Source: Syntrophomonadaceae bacterium
Lineage (GTDB): Bacteria > Bacillota > Syntrophomonadia > Syntrophomonadales > Syntrophomonadaceae
Reading direction: 5' to 3'
Length of the DNA stretch: 47,538 nt
Assembly (NCBI GenBank): GCA_012729715.1
Contig: JAAYCQ010000220.1
Location: 1 to 47,538 of the forward strand
The notes under the pieces were generated by a model that had not been told where the DNA came from, ran no database searches, and saw nothing but the letters and a program-made list of their open reading frames with translations. Below are positions 1-11,052 of the stretch, piece by piece (the first letter of the stretch is position 1; every line of letters begins with the position of its first letter). Made by a program: the position numbers and the translations under genes.

Positions 1-9
1 TAAGAACAA

Positions 10-125
10 GAATGTGTTGTTTCCCCGCTGCGAAACTGTCGCCCCGGTATTAATCTGTTGTCACAAAGCTTAAGTCATAGAAAATTAATTTGTCGTTGCT
101 GCCGATGGTAATTTGTCGTTTAACA
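10..125. mobile_element. Probable terminus of a Tn7/Tn5053-like (DDE TnsB/TniA-type) transposon with repeated transposase-binding sites
   Basis: Read inward on the minus strand: TGTTAAACGACAAATTACC...CAACGACAAATTAAT...TGACAACAGATTAAT...GCGACAG. This is a TGT terminus followed by repeated (C/T)GACAAATTA-like motifs. Plus-strand copies: TAATTTGTCGTT at 85-97 and 109-120, ATTAATCTGTTGTCAC at 49-64, ACTGTCG at 35-41. It lies exactly where the downstream helicase ORF is truncated. Confidence 0.5.
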
Positions 126-2341
126 CTAAAGAATTCGAGGATCTTTTTAAAAGCATTGAAGTGATAGAAAATAAAATCCAAGATCTAAACAAGCTGATTT
201 CTAAAAAAAATCTTTACCTGGAAAAGTGTCAAAAACAACTTGAGAAAGCTCTAAACGCATTGTTTAAAAATGCGGATAAAATTAGTGAGATCTCCATACT
301 ACTTGAAAAAGCAGAAGATGATCTGAATATTGAAAAGGCCAGGTTTGTAGATCTAAATCAAAGAAAACTTGAGCTTAAGAATGTGTTGGATACTGCCCAA
401 CTACGAATAAACTCCCAAAGAATAGTATGTGACAGGTTACCTTCTCACGAATATCTTAGTAAAGAGATTACATCTATTACAGATCAAATAATGAGATTGA
501 CAGGTGAAATACAGGCTATACAATTGGAGATTGACCAAATTCAAATGAAAGTAATCTCCAATGCAACGATAATATTTGCTACGTTAACCAAGAATTACAC
601 GGGAAGGGAACTGGAAACAGAGAAATTCGATGTTGTAATTATCGATGAGATATCAATGGCACTTCCACCAACCATATTATTAGTAGCACACAAAGCACAA
701 AAAAAAGTTGTATTAGTAGGCGATTTTCTACAACTTCCTCCTGTAGTAAGGGGTACAAATAAGGAAACAAATCCACAGCTTAATATAGATGTGTTTCATC
801 TTGCAGGGGTAGCTAGAGACATGAAAGCTGTACCTAATTGTCCGGTATTAGCGAGGCTTTCTGTACAACGTAGAATGTTGCCCCAAATTTCTAAGGTTGC
901 TTATAATTTGGCGTATAGAAAAGCAGGATTAAGATTAAAGGACGATAAGGAATATTTAACTGTCCGTTCAACTCCTGATTGGATACAAAGAATATCCGAA
1001 AAGCCATTAATAATTGTGGATACAGCTGAAATGCATTGTTGGTGTGGTAAGCAGCCCCAGACTTTAAGTCGGTTTAATTTTTATACGGCCAATATTGCAA
1101 TCGAGTTAGCACGCCGTTTTATTAGTAGCCTTGAACCTCCCAATGATAATGAAACTTTACCGATAGGAATCGTTACTCCTTATGCTGCTCAGAGACGAAT
1201 TCTTTCTCAACTTTTAATAGAAGCAAAATTGGAGCCATGGGTTAAAGCGGGAACAGTACATACCTTTCAAGGAGGAGAAGCTGAATTAATAATATTTGAT
1301 TCAGTACTTGACGAACCATACTGGTCAGCAAGATTATGTAATCCCAGAGATGCAAACGAGGTAATACGTGACTTGAATGTTGCAGTTACCAGGGCAAGGC
1401 ATAGGTTCCTTTTTTTGGGTTCATCTATATGGATGAATAGACATGCAAATATAAATAGCGGATTAGGAGAATTCTGGTCTTTGCTTTTGCAAAAGAATGA
1501 TCCGGTACCTATTGGTAAGTTTTTTGAGAGTAATCAAGTACAGCCGGAATTAAATTTTGGTTTGAACACCATAGGATGGAATAATACAGATGGAGACGAA
1601 GAATATACCTTTGAGCTGTTAGATGAACAAAGTTTCTTCCCGCGATTCACAAACGATCTAGCAAACGCCCAATATTCGATATTTGGACTCGCTCCTTATT
1701 TTGGACAATTCCGTTGGCCACAGATAGAACCATTCTTCAGAGCTGCCTTGCAAAGGGGGGTAAGTGTGACATTAATTGTCCCAGTTATTGATGAAAATAC
1801 TCTCAATAAAACTTATGTGGAAAATGTCATCAATAATTTGAAAGCTTTGGGAGCAATTATTATTTATGCAAATGGACTTCATGGGAAAGATGTTCTGATT
1901 GATCAGGAGGTTCTCTATACTGGTAGTATGAATTGGTCCAGTCATAGAGGACGAGTGGAAATTATCCATAGAATTCATTCTGCAACATATGCTCAAAAAT
2001 GGCTGGATTATATACAGGCTAAACACATAAGAAGTGCATCGCTACAGGAGGACGAAACTCTTAGAATTTGCCCGTACTGTGGATGCACAACAATAATAAT
2101 TAATCAAAAAAAGCAGAGGGCATGGGATCGTCAACCCATAAAGGTGGGATGCTCTAACCCTGATTGTAAAAAATATTTACGAAATATAGATGAACGTCTA
2201 CCTTTTAACAATATCCCGGTATGTGAGATTGATGGTAGAACGCAGTATAGAAGAGTAGTAAGGGGGAGAAGGGACGTCTGGGAATGTCCTGTACATCCCA
2301 GGGAAAGGATAAAGGTTGTACCGGGTGATCCGGAAAGTTGA
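113..2341 (+). pseudogene. 5'-truncated SF1 (DNA2/NAM7, COG1112-like) helicase with C-terminal PLD domain and Zn ribbon; Mokosh type II-like
   Basis: Has FDVVIIDEIS (motif II), GDFLQLPPVV (III), QRRMLPQI (IV), GTVHTFQGGEAE (V), NVAVTRARHRF (VI), a PLD HxKx4D motif (HGKDVLID...GSMNWSSH) and CPYCGC/CSNPDC cysteines. No Walker A (GxxxxGKT) upstream of the coiled coil; in-frame TAA at 86-88. Confidence 0.7.
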
Positions 2342-2528
2342 GTTAACAGATCCGGTCTTCTCTTATAAAACTCGGGTTCCATAAATAGTAGCGATAACAT
2401 GTCAGGGAGTGTGTTTCGTTTCAAGCTATTAATTACTAATATCTCATCCGGTTGTCGGAAATAGAAGATGAATTGTGCATGAAGTTGCTTACTTTTACCA
2501 AAGTAAGAGGGGGAAGGAAGGAATTAAT

Positions 2529-3146
2529 ATGAGTCTTGACACAACTACTTTGGCAGCAATATATGGAGGAGCTATTGGTTTAGTTGGTTCTGCTATTGGG
2601 GGAATTGCAAGTTACCTTGGGAGCAAAAAAGCTGCTAAAGTTAACATAGATGCTCAACAGAGAGTTTTGAACGAAGAAAAAATTAAAGAGAAGGAGGAAC
2701 AAGAACAGATACTTAGAACCAGTGCTAGAATAATATATATAGATATATTTACAGTTTTAAAAGAAATAATTAGAATCCAAACCAAAATTCAAAAACCGAA
2801 TATTGGAAGTGCTCCGGAAGGTATTTCAATTAGTCGTAATTATTCTGAGCATATTGCTAATCTGAGCGGTGATTTTCAGTTAGAGCAATTAGTTCTTATA
2901 AATAAATTATACGGTCTAGTCTGGAGACTTCAACAGGATATACTCCGTCTTAACTACATAACCGACGACTATAACGCAATACGTTTTAGCGTGAACATCA
3001 TAGGAGTTGAATTATTTGGAGCTAATTTCTTTTCTATACTTGATGAAATAGAATATGATAATTTGGATGATCGCAAAATAATATCTAGAATGGAACCTCA
3101 ATATTACGGATTATTGGATAGTCTTAAAGGAATCGCATTATTATAG
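2529..3146 (+). CDS. Hypothetical membrane-anchored protein (one N-terminal TM segment)
   Basis: Start MSLDTTTLAAIYGGAIGLVGSAIGG preceded by RBS-like gggggaaggaagga; one glycine-rich hydrophobic helix then a charged helical region. Confidence 0.6.
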   Translation: MSLDTTTLAAIYGGAIGLVGSAIGGIASYLGSKKAAKVNIDAQQRVLNEEKIKEKEEQEQILRTSARIIYIDIFTVLKEIIRIQTKIQKPNIGSAPEGISISRNYSEHIANLSGDFQLEQLVLINKLYGLVWRLQQDILRLNYITDDYNAIRFSVNIIGVELFGANFFSILDEIEYDNLDDRKIISRMEPQYYGLLDSLKGIALL

Positions 3147-3229
3147 GATTAAAAAATCAGACTAAAGAAGGAATATAATAGCGTGAGTCTAACAGAGAGT
3201 TCCATATATCTTAGATACCTAGCGAAAAC

Positions 3230-3253
3230 GGGGCAGACCCATGGGTCTGCCCC
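3230..3253. repeat. Perfect 24-bp palindrome GGGGCAGACCCATGGGTCTGCCCC
   Basis: Self-complementary; same family as copies near 9276, 14214 and 20812. Confidence 0.85.
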
Positions 3254-3259
3254 TGTATT

Positions 3260-5875
3260 TTAACCTGCATCTCTGTCTATCTTGACTATTAACTGGTCGC
3301 CTTGGGCGCTCAGGATTACGGTATCATTGGGCTCAATATCTCCCTTAATAATATACCGGGAGAGCATGGTTTCGACTTCATGTTGCACCAGGCGCTTTAG
3401 GGGGCGGGCGCCGTAAGCGGGATTATAACCTTTTTTAGCCATGTAGCTTAAGGCCTCATTATCCCATTTCAGATCAGCCTGGACATTTTTCCGAAAACGC
3501 TCGGCCAGATTTTTCAGCAGTATCTCGGCAATAGCCTTAATCTGCTCCTGATCCAGAGCATGGAATACTATGATTTCATCAATCCGGTTTAGAAACTCGG
3601 GTCTAAAATAACCCTTTAACATTCCGGTTACCCGTGACTTCATCTCTTCGTAGTCGCCGCCCTGGTGCTGGTATTCCAGTATTTCATGACTGCCGATATT
3701 GGAGGTCATAATAATAATGGTATTGCGGAAATCCACGGTCCGTCCTTTACCATCAGTTAAACGACCATCATCCAGGATTTGTAACAAGATGTTAAACACA
3801 TCATTATGGGCTTTCTCGATTTCGTCAAATAAAATTACGGTGTAGGGCTTACGCCGTACCGCTTCAGTAAGCTGGCCACCCTCATCATAACCGACGTAAC
3901 CGGGAGGAGCACCAATTAAACGGGCAATACTGTGTTTTTCCATATACTCGGACATGTCAATCCTGATCATGCTGCGTTCATCATCAAAGAGGGTTTCAGC
4001 CAGGGCTTTACTCAATTCGGTTTTTCCTACCCCGGTCGGCCCCAGGAAGATAAAACTCCCTACTGGACGATGCGGATCTTTCAATCCCGCTCGGGAGCGG
4101 ATTACAGCATCTACTACGGCTTCAACCGCTTCACCTTGCCCTACTACTCTCTCATGCAGGATTTCATTTAAGTGCAGCAGCTTTTCCCGTTCTCCTTCCA
4201 GTAAGCGACTAACCTGAATCCCGGTCCAGCGGCTTACTACCCGGGCAATATCCTCATCATCAACTTCTTCTTTTAGAAGAACATCGCCTTTCTGTTTGTC
4301 AGCCAGGTGTTCTTCTTCCGCTTTTAATTTGCGCTCCAGGTCGTTCAAACGTCCATATTTTAGTTCGGCAATGCGATTTAGATCATATTCCCGTTCTGCC
4401 CTTTCCATCTCGTTACGGCATTCTTCTATCTCTTTTTTAATGTTTTGCATCCTTACTATGGACTGTTTTTCCGCCTGCCAGCGGGCCTGCATAGCGTCCG
4501 ACTCAGTTTTTAAATCCTGCAGTTCCTTGAGCAGATTATTAAGCCGTTCCCGGGAGGCAGCATCTTTCTCTTTTTCCAGGGCAGCGGCTTCTATCTCCAA
4601 TTGCATTATGCGGCGGGTAATATCATCTAATTCCGCCGGCATGCTGTCGATTTCAGTTCGCAGCTTGGCTCCGGCTTCATCTACCAGGTCAATGGCCTTA
4701 TCCGGCAGAAACCGGTCAGATATATAACGATCGGATAGCACAGCTGCCGCTACCAGGGCGGCATCCTGAATCCTGACCCCGTGATGAACTTCATAGCGCT
4801 CTTTTAAGCCCCGCAGAATGGAAATGGTATCCTCGACCGATGGCTGATCTACCATTACCGGTTGAAAGCGCCTTTCCAAAGCCGGATCTTTTTCAATATG
4901 TTTACGATATTCATCCACAGTGGTAGCACCAATAGCTCGTAATTCTCCCCGCGCCAGCATTGGTTTTAAGAGGTTGCTGGCGTCCATAGCCCCTTCGGCT
5001 GCTCCTGCTCCCACAACCGTATGCAGTTCATCAATAAATAGAATGATGCCGCCATCTGATTGTTCCACTTCTTTCAGTACTGCCTTTAATCGTTCCTCAA
5101 ATTCACCCCGGTATTTAGCTCCCGCAACCAGCGAACCCATATCCAGGGCAATACATTTCTTACCCTTCAAACCTTCCGGTACGTCTCCGGCGGTAATACG
5201 ACGGGCCAACCCTTCAACAATGGCGGTTTTACCTACCCCGGGCTCACCAATTAAAACCGGGTTGTTCTTGGTACGGCGGGATAGTATTTCCATCACCCGG
5301 CGGATTTCCTCATCGCGTCCGATAACCGGGTCCAGTTTACCATCGGCGGCCATGCGGGTAAGGTCACGGCCATATTTCTCCAGAGCTTCATAACTATCCT
5401 CGGGGTTATCACTGCTTACCCGTTGGGAACCGCGTACATTGCGCATAGCATTCAGGAATCTTTCCCGGGTTAGACCGGTACGGGTGAAAAGATCGCGCAG
5501 GTCACTTTCCCCTTCGCTCATTATGGCCAGAATCAGGTGTTCCACACTAACGAAATCATCTTTTAAGCTCTGAGCTTCTTTTTCCGCCCGGGCTATGATA
5601 CGAGAAACGCTACCGCTCATATATACCGAGCCTTCGTAACCATAAACTGCCGGAATTTTATCAATTAATCGGCTTAAACCATCACGGAAGGATGGTAGGT
5701 CAATCCCGGCCGCTTCTAAAAAGCGTTCCGTAATGCCACCTTCCTGTTCCAGCAAGGCCATCATCAAGTGTTTGCCTCCCACTTCCTGATGATGTTTCGA
5801 GGCGGCCAATTGTTGAGCATCCATTAGTGCCTGGCGGGATTTTTGGGTTAATTTTTCTATGTTCATACTTTTCAC
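3260..5875 (-). CDS. clpB: ATP-dependent chaperone ClpB
   Basis: Two AAA modules ([31 protein letters not shown]), Clp N-domain, coiled-coil M domain, 871 aa. Confidence 0.97.
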   Translation of the reverse strand: MKSMNIEKLTQKSRQALMDAQQLAASKHHQEVGGKHLMMALLEQEGGITERFLEAAGIDLPSFRDGLSRLIDKIPAVYGYEGSVYMSGSVSRIIARAEKEAQSLKDDFVSVEHLILAIMSEGESDLRDLFTRTGLTRERFLNAMRNVRGSQRVSSDNPEDSYEALEKYGRDLTRMAADGKLDPVIGRDEEIRRVMEILSRRTKNNPVLIGEPGVGKTAIVEGLARRITAGDVPEGLKGKKCIALDMGSLVAGAKYRGEFEERLKAVLKEVEQSDGGIILFIDELHTVVGAGAAEGAMDASNLLKPMLARGELRAIGATTVDEYRKHIEKDPALERRFQPVMVDQPSVEDTISILRGLKERYEVHHGVRIQDAALVAAAVLSDRYISDRFLPDKAIDLVDEAGAKLRTEIDSMPAELDDITRRIMQLEIEAAALEKEKDAASRERLNNLLKELQDLKTESDAMQARWQAEKQSIVRMQNIKKEIEECRNEMERAEREYDLNRIAELKYGRLNDLERKLKAEEEHLADKQKGDVLLKEEVDDEDIARVVSRWTGIQVSRLLEGEREKLLHLNEILHERVVGQGEAVEAVVDAVIRSRAGLKDPHRPVGSFIFLGPTGVGKTELSKALAETLFDDERSMIRIDMSEYMEKHSIARLIGAPPGYVGYDEGGQLTEAVRRKPYTVILFDEIEKAHNDVFNILLQILDDGRLTDGKGRTVDFRNTIIIMTSNIGSHEILEYQHQGGDYEEMKSRVTGMLKGYFRPEFLNRIDEIIVFHALDQEQIKAIAEILLKNLAERFRKNVQADLKWDNEALSYMAKKGYNPAYGARPLKRLVQHEVETMLSRYIIKGDIEPNDTVILSAQGDQLIVKIDRDAG

Positions 5876-6150
5876 CTCTTCTCTTTTAACCGGCGGACTT
5901 CGTCCTCCAGTTCTGTAATTCGTTCCATTAAATCACAGATTAATATAGCCCCATTCAGGTTAATCCCCAGCGAGTCTCGCAGTCGCATTATTTTATTTAT
6001 GCGCTGCAAATCGTTCTGTTCCACCTGTTCATTTACGACTTCTATTACTCCCAGTTCCTCCAAAATATCCAGGAGTCCGGGGTGGATGGAAAGCCGGGAG
6101 ATAGGTAACCAATTTTCCTCAGCCGGAAATACTACACGCAGCAGTTTCAT
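5872..6150 (-). CDS. MerR/CbpM-like chaperone modulator
   Basis: 92 aa, [23 protein letters not shown]... plus C-terminal coiled coil; lies between the DnaJ-like gene and clpB. Confidence 0.65.
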   Translation of the reverse strand: MKLLRVVFPAEENWLPISRLSIHPGLLDILEELGVIEVVNEQVEQNDLQRINKIMRLRDSLGINLNGAILICDLMERITELEDEVRRLKEKR

Positions 6151-6161
6151 AATTCACACCC

Positions 6162-7154
6162 CTATTTTTCGTAAATTGCCCGTATTTGGCGATACAGTTC
6201 TTTTTCTTCTTCCTTTATATCAGTCGCAATATTGATATTTATTTTGACATACTGGTCTCCGTTGTCTCCTTGCCGTCCAGGCAACCCCTTGCCCTTTAGC
6301 CGTAGCCTTCTACCGGCAGGTGTTCCCGGTGGAATAGTAACTCTTACTGAGCCATCCAGGGTAGGAACCATTACTTTATCACCCAGGACCGCCTGGTCGG
6401 GACGCAGGTTCAATGGGTATTCTATATCCTTACCTTCTACCGTAAACTGAGCATGGGGCAGCAGCCGCACCTTGAGATACAAATCTCCGGATGGGCCGCC
6501 GCCGCTACCTTCTCCGCCCTGGCCTTTAAGGCGGATAGTACTTCCTTCTTTTATTCCCGCCGGGATTTTAACCTCTATATTACGCAGGGTAGGTACGGAA
6601 CCGGTACCTCCACAGATGGTACATATGGTGCGTCCGACTATGCCCCGGCCATGACACTCGCCACATACCTTCCCAGCCGATAGGCGCAGAGATTTATTCC
6701 CGCCGTGATAGGCTTCCTCCAAGGTAAGCTCAATTTCGCTTTCTACATCCTGTCCCCGCATGGGTCCATCATAAAAAGTACTGGCTCCCCGGTGTCCTGG
6801 TTTGCTGCTGCCAAAAATACTGGCAAAAAAATCGCTAAAGCCTTGAAAATCAGCAGAATTGAAATCCCCACTATAATAATGGGTACTGCCCATATCGCCT
6901 GGGTCAAACTGGTCGCCATTTCTCCAATTACTGCCCAGACGGTCATATTTAGCCCGTTTATCGGTATCGCTTAATACCTCATAAGCCTCATTAATCTCTT
7001 TAAATTTTTCCTCCGCTCGTTCCTTATCCTTACCTGTATGCAGGTCAGGATGCCATTTACGAGCTAGTTTACGGTATGCAGCTTTTATTTTCTTTTCATC
7101 AGCATCACGAGGCACACCCAGGGTCTCGTAATAGTCACGAAAGGTTACTGCCAT
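6162..7154 (-). CDS. DnaJ-like co-chaperone with abbreviated zinc-finger region
   Basis: J-domain ([31 protein letters not shown]), only two CxxCxGxG motifs ([16 protein letters not shown]), DnaJ C-terminal domain. Confidence 0.93.
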   Translation of the reverse strand: MAVTFRDYYETLGVPRDADEKKIKAAYRKLARKWHPDLHTGKDKERAEEKFKEINEAYEVLSDTDKRAKYDRLGSNWRNGDQFDPGDMGSTHYYSGDFNSADFQGFSDFFASIFGSSKPGHRGASTFYDGPMRGQDVESEIELTLEEAYHGGNKSLRLSAGKVCGECHGRGIVGRTICTICGGTGSVPTLRNIEVKIPAGIKEGSTIRLKGQGGEGSGGGPSGDLYLKVRLLPHAQFTVEGKDIEYPLNLRPDQAVLGDKVMVPTLDGSVRVTIPPGTPAGRRLRLKGKGLPGRQGDNGDQYVKININIATDIKEEEKELYRQIRAIYEK

Positions 7155-7184
7155 CTCTTAAGCCTCCTGACCCCCTTTTAGGGC

Positions 7185-9032
7185 TTAGTTCTCATCAAAT
7201 TCAGCATCAATTACCTCGGAATCACCGGCTGCCCCAGCAGCATCTGCAGTAGTAAGTTCGAGTCCCTGCATAATTTCCTCCAACTCTTGCACCACAGTCT
7301 CAATCTGTTCAACCGGAGCTTTTTCTTCCAGAGCCTGGCGTAGGCGGTTGATAGCCTCCTGGGCTTTCTCCTTGTCAGCCAATGATACTGCTTCGCCCAT
7401 GGCTTCCAGCTGACGGCCTGCATTATAGCATATCCCATCAGCGTGATTACGAGCTTCAGCTTCCTGTTTACGCTTGCGGTCTTCCTCACTGTAACGTTTA
7501 GCATCTTCAATCATCCGGTCTATTTCAGCTTTATCTAAATTAGAAGAATTGCTGATGGTGACCTTTTGCTCCTTACCGGTTGATTTCTCCCGAGCATTTA
7601 CGGTTAGAATACCGTTGGCATCAATATCAAAAGTAACTTCAATCTGGGGAACTCCCCGCATAGCCGGTGCAATTCCATCCAGTTTGAACTGACCCAAAGA
7701 ACGGTTATCCCGAGCCAACTCCCTTTCTCCCTGCAGTACATGAATATCTACAGCCGGTTGGTTATCTTCGGCAGTAGAAAACACTTCACTTCTTCTAACC
7801 GGGATAGTAGTATTTCTTTCGATAATCCGGGTCATGATTCCGCCCATGGTCTCAACTCCCAGTGAGAGCGGGGTAACATCCAGCAGGACCACGTCTTTAA
7901 CCTGCCCGGACAAGACTCCGGCCTGAATGGCTGCTCCTACTGCAACTACTTCATCCGGATTTACCCCCATGTTAGGCTCTTTACCAGTCAAATCCTTAAC
8001 CAGTTTTTGCACCGCCGGGACCCGGGTGGAACCACCGACCAGAATGATTTCTTCAATATCCTCTTTGGTTAAACGAGCGTCTTTTAGAGCATTTTCAACT
8101 GGTACTCGTAGTTCTTCTACTAAATCATGAATCAAGTTTTCAAATTTGGCCCGGGTTAATTTCATATCCAGGTGTTTGGGGCCATCAGCATCCGCCGTAA
8201 TAAAGGGCAGGCTGATTTGCGTCTCGGTTACACTGGACAATTCCACTTTGGCTTTTTCTGCCGCCTCGGTTAAGCGCTGCAGTGATTGCTTATCTTTACG
8301 CAGGTCAATGCCGTAGTCTTTTTTAAACTCATCTGCCAGCCAGTCTACTACCCGTTTATCAAAGTTGTCACCACCCAGGTGGGTATTACCATTGGTGGAT
8401 TTCACCTCAAAAACGCCGTCGCCTACTTCCAGAATGGATACGTCAAAGGTACCGCCCCCCAGGTCAAATACCAGGATAGTCTGGTTATTTTTACTATCCA
8501 GACCATAAGCCAGAGCTGCCGCTGTAGGCTCATTAATAATACGCAAAACATTTAGTCCCGCGATTTTACCGGCATCTTTGGTAGCCTGACGCTGGGCATC
8601 ATTAAAATAAGCGGGTACGGTAATTACTACATCATTTATCTTTTCCCCCAGATAACGGGAAGCATCCTCAACCAGTTTTTTAAGTACCAGAGCCGAAATT
8701 TCCTCAGGTGATATCATATTATTACTTACTTGAAAACGAACGGCATCATCATTGCCAGCCACTACTTTATAGGGAACCAGGGTTCTCTCGTCGGCAACCT
8801 CGGAAAAGCGCCGCCCCATAAATCTTTTCACCGAGTAAAAAGTATTCTCCGGATTAAGTGCAGCCTGCCGCTTGGCAATCTGTCCCACCAATCGCTCCTC
8901 ACCTTTGAAAGCAACTACCGAAGGAGTAGTGCGAGCTCCCTCCGCATTAGTAATAACCTCCGGATTACCGGATTCTATAACGGCAACGGCTGAATTAGTC
9001 GTGCCCAAATCAATACCTAAAGCTTTTGCCAT
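7185..9032 (-). CDS. dnaK: Molecular chaperone DnaK
   Basis: [41 protein letters not shown]; 615 aa. Confidence 0.98.
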   Translation of the reverse strand: MAKALGIDLGTTNSAVAVIESGNPEVITNAEGARTTPSVVAFKGEERLVGQIAKRQAALNPENTFYSVKRFMGRRFSEVADERTLVPYKVVAGNDDAVRFQVSNNMISPEEISALVLKKLVEDASRYLGEKINDVVITVPAYFNDAQRQATKDAGKIAGLNVLRIINEPTAAALAYGLDSKNNQTILVFDLGGGTFDVSILEVGDGVFEVKSTNGNTHLGGDNFDKRVVDWLADEFKKDYGIDLRKDKQSLQRLTEAAEKAKVELSSVTETQISLPFITADADGPKHLDMKLTRAKFENLIHDLVEELRVPVENALKDARLTKEDIEEIILVGGSTRVPAVQKLVKDLTGKEPNMGVNPDEVVAVGAAIQAGVLSGQVKDVVLLDVTPLSLGVETMGGIMTRIIERNTTIPVRRSEVFSTAEDNQPAVDIHVLQGERELARDNRSLGQFKLDGIAPAMRGVPQIEVTFDIDANGILTVNAREKSTGKEQKVTISNSSNLDKAEIDRMIEDAKRYSEEDRKRKQEAEARNHADGICYNAGRQLEAMGEAVSLADKEKAQEAINRLRQALEEKAPVEQIETVVQELEEIMQGLELTTADAAGAAGDSEVIDAEFDEN

Positions 9033-9146
9033 TTTGACAAACCCCCTTCTTAATCATTTTAAAAGTCAAAAACAAGCAAAACTACAGTTGACCATGATCT
9101 TTTAGTCTTCTACTTATGTTCGGATTTCACATGTGCTCCTATTGGC

Positions 9147-9186
9147 AGTATAATACCTGTTTGACTAATAGTCAATAATAGTCAAA
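9147..9186 (-). promoter_or_regulatory. Sigma-A promoter overlapped by CtsR-like operator upstream of dnaK
   Basis: Minus strand: TTGACT - 17 bp - TATACT. Plus strand: TTTGACT-AAT-AGTCAAT-AAT-AGTCAAA (9160-9186) fits the CtsR heptad layout (RGTCAAA-NAN-RGTCAAA), with an extra inverted heptad. Confidence 0.72.
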
Positions 9187-9275
9187 GATATTTTTAAAAT
9201 ATTTTGATCATTAACCGGATGCATTTAAAAGGCGTAACTAAAGGGGAAAAAATTGAAGTGAGGAGGAAAGACACA

Positions 9276-9299
9276 GGGGCAGACCTAAGTGTCTGCCCC
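9276..9299. repeat. Interspersed palindrome GGGGCAGAC...GTCTGCCCC
   Basis: ggggcagacctaagtgtctgcccc, near-perfect inverted repeat. Confidence 0.8.
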
Positions 9300-9305
9300 G
9301 TTTTC

Positions 9306-9620
9306 TTATTGCATGGGCATCTGGAAATTCTGGGACTGCTGTTGTTGAATGGCCTGCAGTCCCTGGTCAAAATATTGCTGTTCAACTGGGTTAAGAACAA
9401 ATAGAAGCTGCTGTAATTGACCTACATGGCGCCTTTCTTCATTGGCAATGTGGGTTAATACCTTTTTTACCCTTTCATCAGTGGTGGCCATGACATGAGC
9501 TTCGTAGCCGATTATGGCCTCCAATTCACCTGCAATATCAACCCTTAATGCCTGTATTAATTCCTCATTAGAGAGCTGACGGGGTAAATTAGCTACAAAG
9601 GGATCACCAAGTAAAGCCAT
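9306..9620 (-). CDS. Ferritin-like / encapsulated-ferritin-like half-bundle protein
   Basis: DIAGELEAIIGYEAHVMATTDERVKKVLTHIANEERRHVGQLQQLL: ExxxxxxYxxH...EExxH. Start chosen at MALLGDPF, preceded by AAGGATGGGAGAT. Confidence 0.65.
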   Translation of the reverse strand: MALLGDPFVANLPRQLSNEELIQALRVDIAGELEAIIGYEAHVMATTDERVKKVLTHIANEERRHVGQLQQLLFVLNPVEQQYFDQGLQAIQQQQSQNFQMPMQ

Positions 9621-9773
9621 ATCTCCCATCCTTTCTTTGTTTTTGACTAGTTTGTCTTTTCCAGTGATAATGTATTCATATTTCATTCGCAAATTACCCC
9701 TGGAAGGTATAGAATAGACAAATAAATCGCTATAGTTACCATTCATGGCCACTGAACATAGGAGCAAATCATT

Positions 9774-10967
9774 ATGGCATTCATTAAAAAGAATATTGGT
9801 ACACCCCTCATCCTATTTGCCATGTCGACTTTGATGATGGGTGTATATTCCGGTCTTTATGATCCTTCCTTTAATAACTACCTGGCGCAGGTACATAATG
9901 TTAGTGAGGTTACCCGGGGAGCACTAGAGTTTCCACGGGAATTACCAGGATTTCTGGTAGTATTTATTTTTACGGCGCTGCTTTTTCTAGCGGATACGCG
10001 CATCGCCTCGGTATCAGCATTACTAGTAGCTTTAGCCTTATGGGGTCAGGGGTTTTTAGCGCCTAATATTACTATGGTAGTTGTCTGGATGTTTATTTGG
10101 AGTACCGGCGCTCACTTATACATGGCCATGACTCAACCGATCGCACTGCGCCTTGCCACTGAGGGACAGGAGGGCCGTCGCCTGGGCCAGTTGGGCTCGT
10201 TGGAAGCCCTGGGGGCAATTTTAGGAATGATTATTGTCTATTGGGGAGCTTCGCGCTATCATATTTCCTTTGGTGTACTCTTTGGTATCGCCGGCGGTTG
10301 CGCCCTGTTAGCCAGTATAGGTTTATTCCTTATAAAACCTCAGCCTTTAACTAATGTTTCCCGTCGTCTGGTCTTTAAGAAGAAATACACCCTCTTTTAT
10401 ATCCTTAATATCCTTTTTGGAGCCCGGAAACAAATCTTTTTAACCTTTGCTCCCTGGGTTTTAATTAAGGTTTTTCATGCCAATATTGAAACCTTTGCCA
10501 TACTTGGTTTTATAGGTACAGTTTTAAGCATCTTCTTCCGCCCTTTACTGGGGAGAGCCATTGATGCCTGGGGAGAAAGACGTATTATTGCCATGGAATC
10601 TTGTATGCTCATAATAATTAGCATATTATATGGTTTTTCACCTGGCTGGTTCTCCAATCAGGTGGCCATGCTGATAATAATGGCTTGTTTTATCTGTGAC
10701 CAATTATTATTTTCCGTTCGTATAGCTCGAACTACTTATCTGGCTCGTATTGCTGATGGGCCCGAGGATATTGCTTCCACCATATCAATGGGGCTAAGTA
10801 TGGATCACGCTGTTTCCATGTTAATCCCCTTAGGAGGCGGTTTATTGTGGGCCCATTATGGTTATCTGCCGGTATTTCTGGTATCAGGGGGACTGGCTAT
10901 ATGTAACCTTCTAATCGCTTTTTTTATTCCTGATCGCCAAAACAACCCATGTAATAGCAACTCGTAG
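9774..10967 (+). CDS. MFS transporter
   Basis: About 12 hydrophobic segments, 397 aa; typical MFS architecture. Confidence 0.85.
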   Translation: MAFIKKNIGTPLILFAMSTLMMGVYSGLYDPSFNNYLAQVHNVSEVTRGALEFPRELPGFLVVFIFTALLFLADTRIASVSALLVALALWGQGFLAPNITMVVVWMFIWSTGAHLYMAMTQPIALRLATEGQEGRRLGQLGSLEALGAILGMIIVYWGASRYHISFGVLFGIAGGCALLASIGLFLIKPQPLTNVSRRLVFKKKYTLFYILNILFGARKQIFLTFAPWVLIKVFHANIETFAILGFIGTVLSIFFRPLLGRAIDAWGERRIIAMESCMLIIISILYGFSPGWFSNQVAMLIIMACFICDQLLFSVRIARTTYLARIADGPEDIASTISMGLSMDHAVSMLIPLGGGLLWAHYGYLPVFLVSGGLAICNLLIAFFIPDRQNNPCNSNS

Positions 10968-11014
10968 TTTAATTGTACGTTTGTAGTAACCTGTACACTT
11001 ATCCGAGGTAGCGG

Positions 11015-11043
11015 AAAGGGCGAACAGACGGGTTCGCCCTTTC
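11015..11043. repeat. Interspersed palindrome GGGCGAAC...GTTCGCCC, possible bidirectional terminator
   Basis: aaagggcgaacagacgggttcgccctttctt. Confidence 0.75.
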
Positions 11044-11052
11044 TTAAGGAAA

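Noticed and set aside
4296-5393. Plus-strand ORFs of 143 and 157 aa opposite clpB.
   Set aside because: Antisense shadows of the clpB coding frame, Ser/Arg-rich, no RBS and no recognisable family.
6232-8993. Multiple plus-strand ORFs opposite the dnaJ-like gene and dnaK.
   Set aside because: Antisense shadows of highly conserved chaperone genes; low-complexity translations.
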